64,000 nt of DNA from positions 342,000-405,999 of the forward strand of contig NZ_KB908257.1 of assembly GCF_000382405.1 (NCBI RefSeq). Reading direction: 5' to 3'. A program made the translations under genes and the position numbers. Below the pieces are notes generated by a model. The model saw nothing but the letters and a program-made list of their open reading frames with translations. It searched no databases and was not told the origin of the DNA. This document shows positions 50,903 to 58,940 of the stretch, piece by piece. The stretch's first letter is position 1. Each line of letters opens with the position of its first letter. This stretch comes from Mycobacterium sp. 141. Its GTDB lineage: Bacteria; Actinomycetota; Actinomycetes; Mycobacteriales; Mycobacteriaceae.

Positions 50903-51179
50903 ATGGGGGTAGATTCCCGACTTGCGACAAACCTGGTGTTGCTCTGTCCGCACCACCATCGGGCACACCACCGCGGCGACATCACCCTCACCGGACCCGC
51001 GCACCGGCTCACTGTCACCGACAGTAACGGTCGAGCACTGCACGGCGGGTCGCTGGCCCGTCCACCCACCACACCCCCACCCGACGTCCCACCCTGCCCC
51101 GGACCCACCTGGCGAATACGCCGACTGGTGGTGGTACACACCCTTCCAACCCCAACCACCTCCACCGTCGACGAACTAG
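50903..51179 (+). pseudogene. C-terminal relic of a DUF222/HNH endonuclease (13E12-type)
   Basis: NLVLLCPHHHRAHHRGDITL is the HNH block of 13E12-repeat endonuclease-like proteins, followed by TLTGPAHRLTVTDSNGR and the Pro-rich ARPPTTPPPDVPPCPGP segment. After a frameshift near 51105, GEYADWWWYTPFQPQPPPPS completes the usual C-terminus with a stop at 51177-51179. The DUF222 N-terminal ~300 residues are missing. These genes are repetitive in mycobacteria and often fragmentary. Confidence 0.75.
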
Positions 51180-51223
51180 GCGTTATCCCGGGGCACCGTG
51201 AATTCGCTGACGGTCGCAAACCG

Positions 51224-51688
51224 TCAGCGAACGGTGGCCAGGGCCACAGCTTCTTCCAGTCCTCGGGTTGCCAGTTCGTCGGCCAACTCGTTGTCGGCGA
51301 TACCCGCATGCCCCTTCACCCAGAACCACTCGACCTGGTGCCGCGCGCAGGCGGCCTGCAGCCGCTGCCAGAGGTCGACGTTCTTCACGGGCTGCTTCGC
51401 GGCGGTCATCCAGCCGTTGCGTTCCCAGCTGAGCACCCACTTGGTGATGCCGTTCCGTACATAGGTGCTGTCGGTGTGGAGGTGCACAACCACGGGCCTG
51501 GTGAGCGCCTCGAGTGCCATGATGGGCGCCGTCAGCTCCATCCTGTTGTTGCTGGTGACTCCGGAATCCCCGCCGAACATTTCGCGAACGCGCGTGCCGT
51601 GCCGCAACACTGCACCCCAGCCACCCGGACCAGGGTTCGGTCGGCATCCGCCGTCGGTGTAGATGACCACGACATCGTCGGTCGTCAC
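51224..51688 (-). CDS. rnhA: Ribonuclease HI
   Basis: 154-aa RNase H that cleaves RNA in RNA-DNA hybrids. The catalytic acidic set is complete: Asp in [16 protein letters not shown], Glu in NNRMELTAP, Asp in [11 protein letters not shown] and Asp in GIADNELAD, with His in VKGHAG. The basic handle region with [20 protein letters not shown] is typical. GTG 51686-51688 is chosen as the start of the domain; earlier codons give an atypical Cys/Pro-rich extension. Flanked upstream by relics. Confidence 0.95.
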   Translation of the reverse strand: MTTDDVVVIYTDGGCRPNPGPGGWGAVLRHGTRVREMFGGDSGVTSNNRMELTAPIMALEALTRPVVVHLHTDSTYVRNGITKWVLSWERNGWMTAAKQPVKNVDLWQRLQAACARHQVEWFWVKGHAGIADNELADELATRGLEEAVALATVR

Positions 51689-51839
51689 TTTTCCAGCGCC
51701 TGGCCGATCATCCGCCAAGAATAGGCAGTGCGGCAGTCGGTGCTGCACCGACGCGCCGACCTCGCCGCGGGTTCCAGGCGCTTCTCAGCTAGCGTGGCGC
51801 CCACCACCGGGAAGCGCGAACTGTGACATCGTTTGATGC

Positions 51840-52232
51840 ATGAGTAGGCGCGACGACGGCGCTGATGAATACAGCGTCGATGACGATGACCAGTTGACTC
51901 AGGAGGACGCCCTGATAAACCGGGGCGTAGACGATCTGCTCGACGAGGGCTACACGCCTCCGGACCGCTGGCGGGAACCCCGCGACCACGAGAGCCTCGA
52001 TGAGCTGCTGGCCGAGGAGGAACCCGACCCGGCGATGCAGCTCGACGATGACGACTATCCCGACGAGCAGGCCGGCGATGACGAAGTCGGGGACCGTCGG
52101 TCTGGCCGCCTCGTCGCGCCCAATGCAGGCTTCGGTGAGGATGACGAGGCGGAGCTGCTCGGCAGTGACGTCGGCATCGATGGTGGCGCGGCCTCTGCGG
52201 AAGAGGCAGCGGTCCACATCATCGAGGAATAA
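51840..52232 (+). CDS. Acidic DUF5709-type protein
   Basis: 130-aa strongly acidic protein starting SRRDDGADEYSVDDDDQLTQ, with the conserved block LINRGVDDLLDEGYTPPDRW in the middle. Low complexity and few hydrophobic residues suggest it is largely disordered. The family is common in actinobacteria, function unknown. Its 3' end overlaps the convergent MFS gene by 14 bases. Confidence 0.8.
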   Translation: MSRRDDGADEYSVDDDDQLTQEDALINRGVDDLLDEGYTPPDRWREPRDHESLDELLAEEEPDPAMQLDDDDYPDEQAGDDEVGDRRSGRLVAPNAGFGEDDEAELLGSDVGIDGGAASAEEAAVHIIEE

Positions 52233-53442
52233 GGCTGCGGCGCTGCAGTGCCACCGACGCGGTGAGCACAAGCAGGCCGCCGACCGCCAGGATCGCACCC
52301 GCAGCGGCGGGAGCGGTGTAGCCGTAGCCCGCCGCGATGACCAGACCGCCGACCCAGGCACCGGTGGCATTGCCGACGTTGAGGGCGGAGTGGTTGAGTG
52401 CCGCGGCGAGCGTCTGCGCGTCGTGGGCCACGTCCATCAACCGCGTCTGCAACGCCGGTCCCACTGCGGAGCCGGACGCGCCGATCCCGAACAGCGCCAG
52501 CAGCGCGGTCCATGGGTTGTGCGCGGCCGCCACGAACACCGTCAGCAACACCCCGAGAGCGCCGAGGGACAGGTAGAGCGCGCGAACCACCGACGTGTCG
52601 GCCAACCGGCCGCCGACCAGGTTGCCGACCACCATGCCGAGGCCGAACACCATGAGCGCCACCGGAACCAGGGTGCGTGACAGCCCCGCCACATCGGTCA
52701 TCGTGGTGCTGATGTAGGTGTACACGGCGAACATCCCGCCGAATCCGATCATGCCGATCAGCACAGCCAGCCAGACCTGGGGCCGGCGCAGCGCACCGAG
52801 CTCGGTCAGTGGGCTGGTGACGTGCATGGTGCGCAGATGGTCGGGTAGCCAGAACCACAGCGCGGCCAGCGTGACCATCCCGATGGCGACCACCAGGCCG
52901 AACGCGCTGCGCCAACCCAGCGCCTGGCCGAGCCAGGAGGCAATCGGTACACCGAGCACCGTGGCGATGGTCAAGCCGGACAGCACGTGGGCGACTGCCT
53001 TGGCCCGGTTCTGCGGGCCCATCAGGTGAGCAGCGGCCAGGGCGGCGATACCGAAGAACGCGCCGTGCGGCAGGCCTGCGACGAAGCGGGCTGCGACCAG
53101 TGTCGGGTACGACGGCGCCACCATGCTGGCCAGATTGCCAAGCGTGAACACGGTGATCAGGCCGAGCAGCAGCGCCTTACGCGGCAGCCGCGCGGTGACG
53201 GCCGCGATGACCGGTGCACCCACGACAACGCCGAGAGCGTATGCAGAGATGACGTGACCGGCGGTGGGTTCGGTGATCCCGAAGCTCGACGCGATATCGG
53301 GCAGCAGTCCCATGGCCACGAACTCGGTGGTGCCGATGCCGAAACCACCGAGTGCGAGGGCGACCACGGCAAGCCGGCGCACGGTGGGGTCGGTTGCGAC
53401 GACGGACACGGGCGCCGACGGGCGGTTGAGGGAAGTCGTCAT
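52219..53442 (-). CDS. MFS exporter, DHA1 family (AraJ/YdhP-like)
   Basis: 407-aa 12-helix transporter. The first helix block ALGGFGIGTTEFVAMGLLPD is diagnostic of the AraJ/YdhP/PbuE group of DHA1 exporters, followed by HVISAYALGVVVGAPVIAAV, TARLPRKALL (motif A-like), and AARFVAGLPHGAFFGIAALA. Members export drugs, arabinose or purine nucleosides; substrate unknown. ATG 53440-53442. A good dyad at 53545-53568 may be its operator. No regulator gene is adjacent. Confidence 0.88.
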   Translation of the reverse strand: MTTSLNRPSAPVSVVATDPTVRRLAVVALALGGFGIGTTEFVAMGLLPDIASSFGITEPTAGHVISAYALGVVVGAPVIAAVTARLPRKALLLGLITVFTLGNLASMVAPSYPTLVAARFVAGLPHGAFFGIAALAAAHLMGPQNRAKAVAHVLSGLTIATVLGVPIASWLGQALGWRSAFGLVVAIGMVTLAALWFWLPDHLRTMHVTSPLTELGALRRPQVWLAVLIGMIGFGGMFAVYTYISTTMTDVAGLSRTLVPVALMVFGLGMVVGNLVGGRLADTSVVRALYLSLGALGVLLTVFVAAAHNPWTALLALFGIGASGSAVGPALQTRLMDVAHDAQTLAAALNHSALNVGNATGAWVGGLVIAAGYGYTAPAAAGAILAVGGLLVLTASVALQRRSLIPR

Positions 53443-53746
53443 GCGAGGCGGTTCTCCGGTAGGACGGCGCACAGGAGCTCTCGGGCAGCATCGGCGAGAA
53501 CGGCGGCTACAACGCTAACCGGGCTTCTGATGTTCCATCAACTTACTTTGCATTTTGAATGCGAAAGTGAGCGAAGTTACGCTCGGCGGGAATCGGTCAT
53601 CGCCTCGGCATAAGTGCACCGTATGCCTATATACGAGAACCTATTCTAGAAGTCGCGCGGGTCGCCCGTTGAGGGTGAAGGACTACGATTGGCCTGACTG
53701 CCTCTTGCGACGCTCCCGTCGCTCGCGGGGGATGGGAGCGAATTCC
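53443..53746. other. Divergent promoter region, 304 bases
   Basis: Separates the divergent MFS exporter and GAF-ANTAR genes. Holds the dyad described at 53545-53568 and a TTCTAGAA palindrome near 53642. No credible small gene is visible; the in-frame extension upstream of the ANTAR gene is Arg/Cys-rich and lacks features. Confidence 0.5.
53545..53568. promoter_or_regulatory. Operator-like dyad upstream of MFS exporter
   Basis: ACTTTGCATT at 53545-53554 and AATGCGAAAGT at 53558-53568 are complementary except for one extra base, around a TTG centre. The A/T-rich dyad lies about 105-125 bases before the exporter start and is a candidate site for an HxlR or TetR-type regulator. Confidence 0.45.
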
Positions 53747-54460
53747 ATGACAGATACCCCACATGCGGTTATTGCCTTGCAGATCAGTGAGCTGATCCGC
53801 GATATCCAGCAGTCTCCGCCCGCCGAAGTCGACGCCGTCCTGGGTGAGCTCACCGAGAGTGGCGTCAGCTATATCCCGGCCGCTCAGCACGCCGGCATCA
53901 CCATCGCATCGCGTGACGGCAAGCTGCACACCGCCGCAGCGACCAGCGAATATCCAGCCCTTCTGGACAAGTTTCAGCAACTATCCGGTGAGGGGCCGTG
54001 CCTAAGTGCAGCGTGGGAGCAGCACATCATCAAGATCGATGACATCGAGACAGAGCAGCGCTGGCCCGCCTACTGTCGGGATACGCGTGAGGAAACACCG
54101 ATCCGCTCGATTATGGCCTTTCAGCTCTATGCCGACCACCAGACGATGGGCGCATTGAATTTCTATTCCGAGCGCGCATATGCCTTCGATGTCGAGGCCG
54201 TCGAATCCGGTCTGATCGTCGCCACCCACGCCGCCCTTGCGTGGAACCTGCTCCGTCGGGATGAACAGTTCCGCAGCGCGTTGGCCTCTCGCGACATCAT
54301 CGGTCAGGCGAAAGGCATGCTGATGGAACGCTTCAAGATCGACGCGGTCCAGGCCTTTCAGGTGCTCAAACGGTTGTCCCAGAATTCCAACACCCCTCTC
54401 GTCGACGTTGCGCAGGAGATCGTGACTGCAGATCGCGCGACCGATGTCGCCGACCGTTAA
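53747..54460 (+). CDS. GAF-ANTAR RNA-binding antiterminator-type regulator
   Basis: 237-aa protein with a GAF sensor domain (about residues 20-165, containing ITIASRDGKLHTAAATSEYP and GPCLSAAWEQHIIKIDDIET) and a C-terminal ANTAR domain (about 172-227) with SRDIIGQAKGMLMERFKIDAV and AFQVLKRLSQNSN. ANTAR domains bind two-hairpin RNA targets; in mycobacteria they act near ribosome-binding sites (established for a related regulator). The GAF domain senses an unknown ligand or redox cue. It is convergent with the CheB/STAS-ATPase/CheR relic locus, suggesting a once-linked signalling set. Confidence 0.88.
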   Translation: MTDTPHAVIALQISELIRDIQQSPPAEVDAVLGELTESGVSYIPAAQHAGITIASRDGKLHTAAATSEYPALLDKFQQLSGEGPCLSAAWEQHIIKIDDIETEQRWPAYCRDTREETPIRSIMAFQLYADHQTMGALNFYSERAYAFDVEAVESGLIVATHAALAWNLLRRDEQFRSALASRDIIGQAKGMLMERFKIDAVQAFQVLKRLSQNSNTPLVDVAQEIVTADRATDVADR

Positions 54461-54526
54461 CGGCGACCCTGATTCGAGTTTTCCTGCCCCGCCGGTTGAC
54501 GGCTTTGACGAGCGTTCGAGGCCGGT

Positions 54527-54625
54527 GACGTCCGTGCGCACGAACTCCCAGGCCTCCGGGTCCTGAAAGAACGACGTGACATTGATCAAGATCGTGTTGA
54601 ACACCGTCGTCAGGGTGGTGAACAC
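54527..54625 (-). pseudogene. cheR: CheR methyltransferase fragment
   Basis: Just after the STAS-ATPase gene, in the same direction, an ATG frame reads MFTTLTTVFNTILINVTSFF then QDPEAWEFVRTDV. NTILINVTxFFxDPxAWE is a highly conserved CheR N-terminal segment. The methyltransferase domain that should follow is absent; the frame continues antisense to the ANTAR gene. The flanking deletion probably removed the rest. Confidence 0.65.
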
Positions 54626-54634
54626 TACCCGCGG

Positions 54635-55375
54635 TTACAGCGAATTCTCGGGACCAAGCACGGCCCATACGGTCTTGCCTGCTGGTGACGGCGTGTTGCC
54701 CCACGCACGGGCCAACGCGGCGAGCACTGCGAGTCCCGAGACCGTGTCGCCGCCGCGGCAGGGATCCTCATGCCGAACCGCCGGGGCCCGGCTGTCGTCG
54801 GCGACCGCGATGGTGACGGCGTCGCCCCGGCTTTCGACTATGAGTCGCGGGGCACTGAGGGTGTGCTCCAGGACGTTCTCGACCAGAACTTCGACCACGA
54901 TGGCGGCCACCGGAACAAGGTCGATTTGCGACCAGTTCGTCAACCACTCGGCGACCAGCTGCCGCGACCGACGCAAGCTGGAATGCACCGCTGGCAACTG
55001 AACGCAGGCTCGCCGACGCTGTGGCCCGATACCGTCGGACTGGAGCGCCGAGCATATCGATTCGGCGGTGGCATACAGCGGAACGTATCGGGTGATGCCG
55101 TTTCTCTTGATGGCCCTGCGACCGGCAGCGTGCCCACACACCAAGATCACCGGCACGTCCGGCCAGACGCTGACGTGCCAGCGCGCGCTGGTGAACACCG
55201 ACCAGGCGGACTCGGCGGCAACCTGCAGCTCGGTGACGTCGACGATAACGGACATCGGCTCGTCCAACGCCGTCTTTATGACAGCGTCGCGCAGTTCTCG
55301 ATACGTCGTACGGTCCAGGACGCCGTCGACGCTGAGTAGCTGGCTGTTGCCCCACGCACGTGTCGACACGGCCAT
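54635..55375 (-). CDS. STAS plus HATPase anti-sigma-like protein
   Basis: 246-aa protein with an N-terminal STAS-like half (VDGVLDRTTYRELRDAVIKT, then PMSVIVDVTELQV and ILVCGHAAGRRAIKRNGI) and a C-terminal ATPase of the anti-sigma (RsbW) type: VEVLVENVLEHTLSAPRL with the N-box Glu-Asn, VAVADDSRAPAV and GLAVLAALARAWG. The two parts resemble a combined anti-sigma-factor antagonist and anti-sigma module. ATG 55373-55375. Upstream lies the CheB gene and downstream a CheR relic, same strand. Its sigma factor is unknown. Confidence 0.8.
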   Translation of the reverse strand: MAVSTRAWGNSQLLSVDGVLDRTTYRELRDAVIKTALDEPMSVIVDVTELQVAAESAWSVFTSARWHVSVWPDVPVILVCGHAAGRRAIKRNGITRYVPLYATAESICSALQSDGIGPQRRRACVQLPAVHSSLRRSRQLVAEWLTNWSQIDLVPVAAIVVEVLVENVLEHTLSAPRLIVESRGDAVTIAVADDSRAPAVRHEDPCRGGDTVSGLAVLAALARAWGNTPSPAGKTVWAVLGPENSL

Positions 55376-55388
55376 CGGGCTGTGCGAG

Positions 55389-56319
55389 CTAGCCACCGCC
55401 GTGCTCCAGGTGCGGGATTGACGCCGACAGTCGCTCGCTGAGCACCGAGACGGCGTGCTCGGCCTCGTCGGCGACCTCGTGGTACCGGTCGGCCAGCTGG
55501 CCGGGTCCCGTCTGCTCCACGAGGTGCCGGGAGAGCTTCGCCTTCTCCTGCAGGCTGCGCAGTGCGATCCACAGCGCGCTCTGCATTTCCCCATTGCGGG
55601 CCTGCAAAAGGGCTTCGGCCGTCCAGCCGTGGCCGACGCGACTCTCGGTGTCGAAGTCGGTCGAAAACGGTTTCGCCATCGCAATTCTGTTCTCCAGCTC
55701 CATGGAGTTGTCGCGTTCCATCTCGCGCTCCTCGATAACCCGCCCGGTGAGCTGTTTGATGAGACCGCTCATATCAGCCGCATCGGCTTGATGATCGATC
55801 ACACCCGCTTCGACGGCGTTGGCCGGCATCGAAGGGAACAAAGCGTCGGTCGGAGTTTGTGCGATTGTGGTGCCGCCCTTGGACTGGATGGCTGCAGAGC
55901 CGAGGACGCCGTCGTCGAGCACGCCCGAAAGCAGTACACCGATCACGCGCGGCCCGAAGGCAAAGTGCTGCGGACCGGAACAGCGCGTTGGTCGCCGGCC
56001 GATGTCCGTTCTCGGTTGGTTCTTCGGCCAGCACCGTCTGATGGTCATAGACCAGCAGGTGGCGATTCGGTGCGGCAACGTAAATGGCACCGGGCTCCCG
56101 TGCGGTGCCGGTCAATGCCGTCGCCGCAGGCAGCGATCCGGCGCGATCGAGAACCTTGGCCAACACACTCGGCGCGTCGGCAGGCATGTGCAGGACCCCC
56201 AGAATGGCGTAGGAGAGGTCCGGTGTCAGGCTGGCCACCAACAAACGGGTTAACGGCTCCACGCCGCCGGCAGATGCGCCGACCGCGACCACTCCTGTTG
56301 CCCTGTCTGTGTCTGTCAT
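55389..56319 (-). pseudogene. cheB: CheB-like protein-glutamate methylesterase, frameshifted
   Basis: N-terminal frame (from ATG 56319): VVAVGASAGGVEPLTRLLVA with catalytic Ser16, and ILGVLHMPADAP with His44; it continues to NGHRPATNALFRS. The rest, FGPRVIGVLLSGVLDDGVLG with the catalytic Asp, is in another frame and runs to 55389 (LEHGGG end). The change falls at about 55957-55978 and is a 1-base-type shift, by mutation or sequencing error. CheB-like domain proteins in mycobacteria are not linked to flagella but to sensory kinases. After the esterase core an additional C-terminal ~150-residue helical segment (IKQLTGRVIEEREMERDNSM) follows. Confidence 0.75.
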
Positions 56320-56420
56320 AGCGCAGCCTTTGTGCGTGTGTACCCAAACTACGCCGGGGCGACGCGTCGTGACACGACAGGATTTTCAGGTGCGCACCAC
56401 GCGTGTCAGGAACGCTGCAT

Positions 56421-57665
56421 TTACTCGACGACGGTGATCTCCACGTTCGGCAGGCTGAACGGCGGCATGCCGACACCGGCAATCGAGTAGGTGCCCTGTG
56501 CGGTGTGTTCGGTGATCCGGGCGTCCACGCACCGGGTGTCGATCGTCAGCCGGACCGGACCGGGGGCAACGGCTGGTGCATCGAGAATCGTTCCACGCCA
56601 ATGGTATCGGCCGTCGATCGGGTCCACGTGTCCGGTCAGACGCACATGCACAGGATGCTCGCCGTCGGCGATCTGCAGTGTTGCCGCGCCGTCGTATACG
56701 TCGTCGTCGGCTTCGACGGTCGAGCTCGGGGATGTCGTGATGCCACGCACCATGGTGGCGGGCAGGAACCCGGTGCGGCGCCACAGCCGTCGGGCGATCG
56801 GGCCCATCAACCCGACTTCCTCCAGAAAGGCGGCCAACGGGGCAAACCCGGCGATCTGGGTCTCGTGCCGGTGTGCGCTGGCCCGCGCCATCTTGCGGGC
56901 CGCGCGGGCATCGAGGCCGACCCGGCGGTATTGCACCTTGTTGGTGAACAGGAAGCGGAAGAACAGCCCGCCCACCCCGTTGAGATTGCCGACCCACACG
57001 CGGGTGATCCAGGGCATCGTCGGAGTGCGCTTGCGCAGCCCGTCGCGGGCGAACTGGATGTGGCGGGCCTCCTCGGTGACGTGAATTCGCATGAGGCGCT
57101 GGATTATTGGCTGCAATTCCGGATCGTCCATCATTTGCCGCTGCAGGGAGTCGAAGATCTCTTCGCCGATCAGAGCGGCCACCCACAGCAAGGAACCGCG
57201 GAACGCGAACGGCAGCGCGTTGATGATCATCCGCTGGTACAGCCGCGGCCGGACGGGCTTGGCGCCCACCTTCTCGATCGCCCTGCCGAACATCACCATG
57301 TGCCGCGTCTCGTCGCCCAACTCGGTGAGCTCGTAGTGGGTGGCGCGGGCGGTGGGGTCCTGATGCATGATCTTGTGCAGCAGCGCCTGGTTGAGGATGT
57401 TCTCGAACCAGATGCCGGCCGAGAGTGTGTTGACCAGCTCCTGACGTGACAGTTCGATCTGCTCGGCGCGGGACATGCGCTCCCACAACGGGGTTCCATA
57501 CAGGGACACCGTCTTCGGAGGCAGGTAATACTTGTCGGGCTCCAGGGGTGCATCCCAGTCGATGTCGACGACGGGCGCATAGGACTTGCGCACCGAGCCC
57601 TTGAGCAGGCGCTCGGAGAACTCCTCACGTGTGGCGGCGTTGGCCGCCCTGACCGAAGTTGTCAC
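56421..57665 (-). CDS. AurF-type diiron oxygenase with C-terminal DUF4873 domain
   Basis: 414-aa protein. The diiron helical domain (about residues 1-300) has Glu/His ligands in FENILNQALLHKIMHQDPTA, ELTELGDETRHMVMFGRAIE and IHVTEEARHIQFARDGL, matching AurF-like N-oxygenases and related long-chain/amine oxygenases. The C-terminal part (about 318-412), with DDDVYDGAATLQIADGEHPV and VRLTGHVDPIDGRYHWRG, resembles DUF4873. The combination is common in mycobacteria; substrate unknown. It is divergent from cobF. Confidence 0.85.
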   Translation of the reverse strand: MTTSVRAANAATREEFSERLLKGSVRKSYAPVVDIDWDAPLEPDKYYLPPKTVSLYGTPLWERMSRAEQIELSRQELVNTLSAGIWFENILNQALLHKIMHQDPTARATHYELTELGDETRHMVMFGRAIEKVGAKPVRPRLYQRMIINALPFAFRGSLLWVAALIGEEIFDSLQRQMMDDPELQPIIQRLMRIHVTEEARHIQFARDGLRKRTPTMPWITRVWVGNLNGVGGLFFRFLFTNKVQYRRVGLDARAARKMARASAHRHETQIAGFAPLAAFLEEVGLMGPIARRLWRRTGFLPATMVRGITTSPSSTVEADDDVYDGAATLQIADGEHPVHVRLTGHVDPIDGRYHWRGTILDAPAVAPGPVRLTIDTRCVDARITEHTAQGTYSIAGVGMPPFSLPNVEITVVE

Positions 57666-57789
57666 CGTGGACGTCCCTTCGACTGTTCGGAGCGAAGCTG
57701 CTCATCGAAAGTAGGGTCACTCGCAACGTTTAGTCAATACCCACGGTACCGCATACTTTCCGGCGTGGTCAGATCGTTACCCTTCGGAT

Positions 57790-58548
57790 GTGCGCCACAT
57801 CCACGTCATCGGTATCGGCGCGGGCGACCCCGACTACGTCACGGCACAAGCGGTTTCCGCACTCAATGACACCCAGGTGTTCTTCGCGATGGACAAGGCG
57901 CCGCGGCGAGGCGCCGACGAGCTGGTTGCGCTGCGGCGGTCGATCTGCGAACGGTTCATCAAATCCACACCTGGGGCACCCGGGTACCGGTTCGTCGAGC
58001 TGATCGATCCGCCGCGCGCGACCACCGGGGAGTACACCAGTGCAGTCGCCGATTGGCATGCCGAGCGGGCCGGCATCTGGGCGCAGGCGATCGAGACCGA
58101 ACTCGGGCCCGACGGCGTCGGCGCCTTTCTGGTCTGGGGTGACCCGTCGTTGTATGACAGCACGCTGCGCATCCTCGACCGGGTCGCCGAGCAGGTGGAA
58201 TTCGACTACGACGTCATTCCCGGAATCACCGCCATCCAGGCGCTGACGGCACGGCACCGTATCCCGCTCAACGACATCGGCGAGCCGGTGCTGATAACCA
58301 CGGGGCGCCGGTTGCGCGAGGAGGGCCTCTCCGGCGCCGCGGTGGTGATGCTCGACGCCGAATGCTCGTTCCAGGATTGCCCGCGGCAGACCCGGATCTG
58401 GTGGGGCGCCTATCTGGGCACGCCCGAGGAGATCCTCGTCGCCGGCCGCGTCGGCGAGGTGGGGGAACAGATCGTTGCGGCGCGGGCCCAAGCGCGCGAA
58501 CGCCACGGCTGGATCATGGACACCTACCTGCTCCGATCGGCAGACTGA
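57790..58548 (+). CDS. cobF: Precorrin-6A synthase (deacetylating) CobF
   Basis: 252-aa SAM-dependent methyltransferase of aerobic cobalamin synthesis, C-1 methylation with loss of acetate. The start RHIHVIGIGAGDPDYVTAQAV is the CobF-type tetrapyrrole methylase opening with the GxGxGD SAM loop, GAFLVWGDPSLYDSTLRIL the second motif, and DVIPGITAIQALTARHRIPL the third. GTG start at 57790. M. tuberculosis lacks cobF while M. canettii keeps it near Rv0943c-Rv0944 (as I recall), which matches this position next to the fpg-like gene. No other cob genes are in the window. Confidence 0.92.
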   Translation: MRHIHVIGIGAGDPDYVTAQAVSALNDTQVFFAMDKAPRRGADELVALRRSICERFIKSTPGAPGYRFVELIDPPRATTGEYTSAVADWHAERAGIWAQAIETELGPDGVGAFLVWGDPSLYDSTLRILDRVAEQVEFDYDVIPGITAIQALTARHRIPLNDIGEPVLITTGRRLREEGLSGAAVVMLDAECSFQDCPRQTRIWWGAYLGTPEEILVAGRVGEVGEQIVAARAQARERHGWIMDTYLLRSAD

Positions 58549-58553
58549 CAGTC

Positions 58554-58940
58554 ATGACGTCATTTCTGTTGCGCGCCGGGCTGACCGGGCTCGCACTGTG
58601 GATCGTGACGCTGATCGTGCCGGGGATGAGTTTTGTCGGTGGAAACACGACCGTGGCGCGCGTCGGCATCATCTTCGTCGTCGCGGTGATCTTCGGTGTG
58701 GTCAACGCGATCATCAAACCGATCGTGCAGATACTCTCGATCCCGCTGTACATCTTGACCCTCGGACTCATCCACATCGTGATCAATGCACTCATGTTGT
58801 GGATCACGTCCCGGATCACCGAGAGCACCACCCACTGGGGCCTGCAGATCAACGAATTCTGGTGGACCGCGATCTGGGCGGCGATCGTGCTGTCGATCGT
58901 CAGCTGGCTACTGTCCCTGGTCTGGCAACCCGAGCGCTGA
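58554..58940 (+). CDS. Phage holin family 4-like membrane protein
   Basis: 128-aa membrane protein with four hydrophobic helices (about residues 5-22, 36-55, 66-87 and 103-123). The FGVVNAIIKPIVQILSIPLY motif and following ILTLGLIHIVINALMLWITS are diagnostic of the Phage_holin_4_2 (PF04020-type) family. Despite the name such genes are chromosomal and of unknown function. ATG 58554 is 5 bases after the cobF stop. It overlaps the convergent FUSC gene by 33 bases. Confidence 0.88.
   Translation: MTSFLLRAGLTGLALWIVTLIVPGMSFVGGNTTVARVGIIFVVAVIFGVVNAIIKPIVQILSIPLYILTLGLIHIVINALMLWITSRITESTTHWGLQINEFWWTAIWAAIVLSIVSWLLSLVWQPER

Noticed and set aside
50545..51309. 254-codon minus-strand frame between ligD and rnhA
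   Set aside because: It is antisense to the DUF5615 and HNH relics, which match known families; the minus-strand peptide matches nothing I recognise.
54002..54526. Continuation of the CheR fragment frame
   Set aside because: After about residue 33 the frame is antisense to the GAF-ANTAR gene and no longer resembles CheR.
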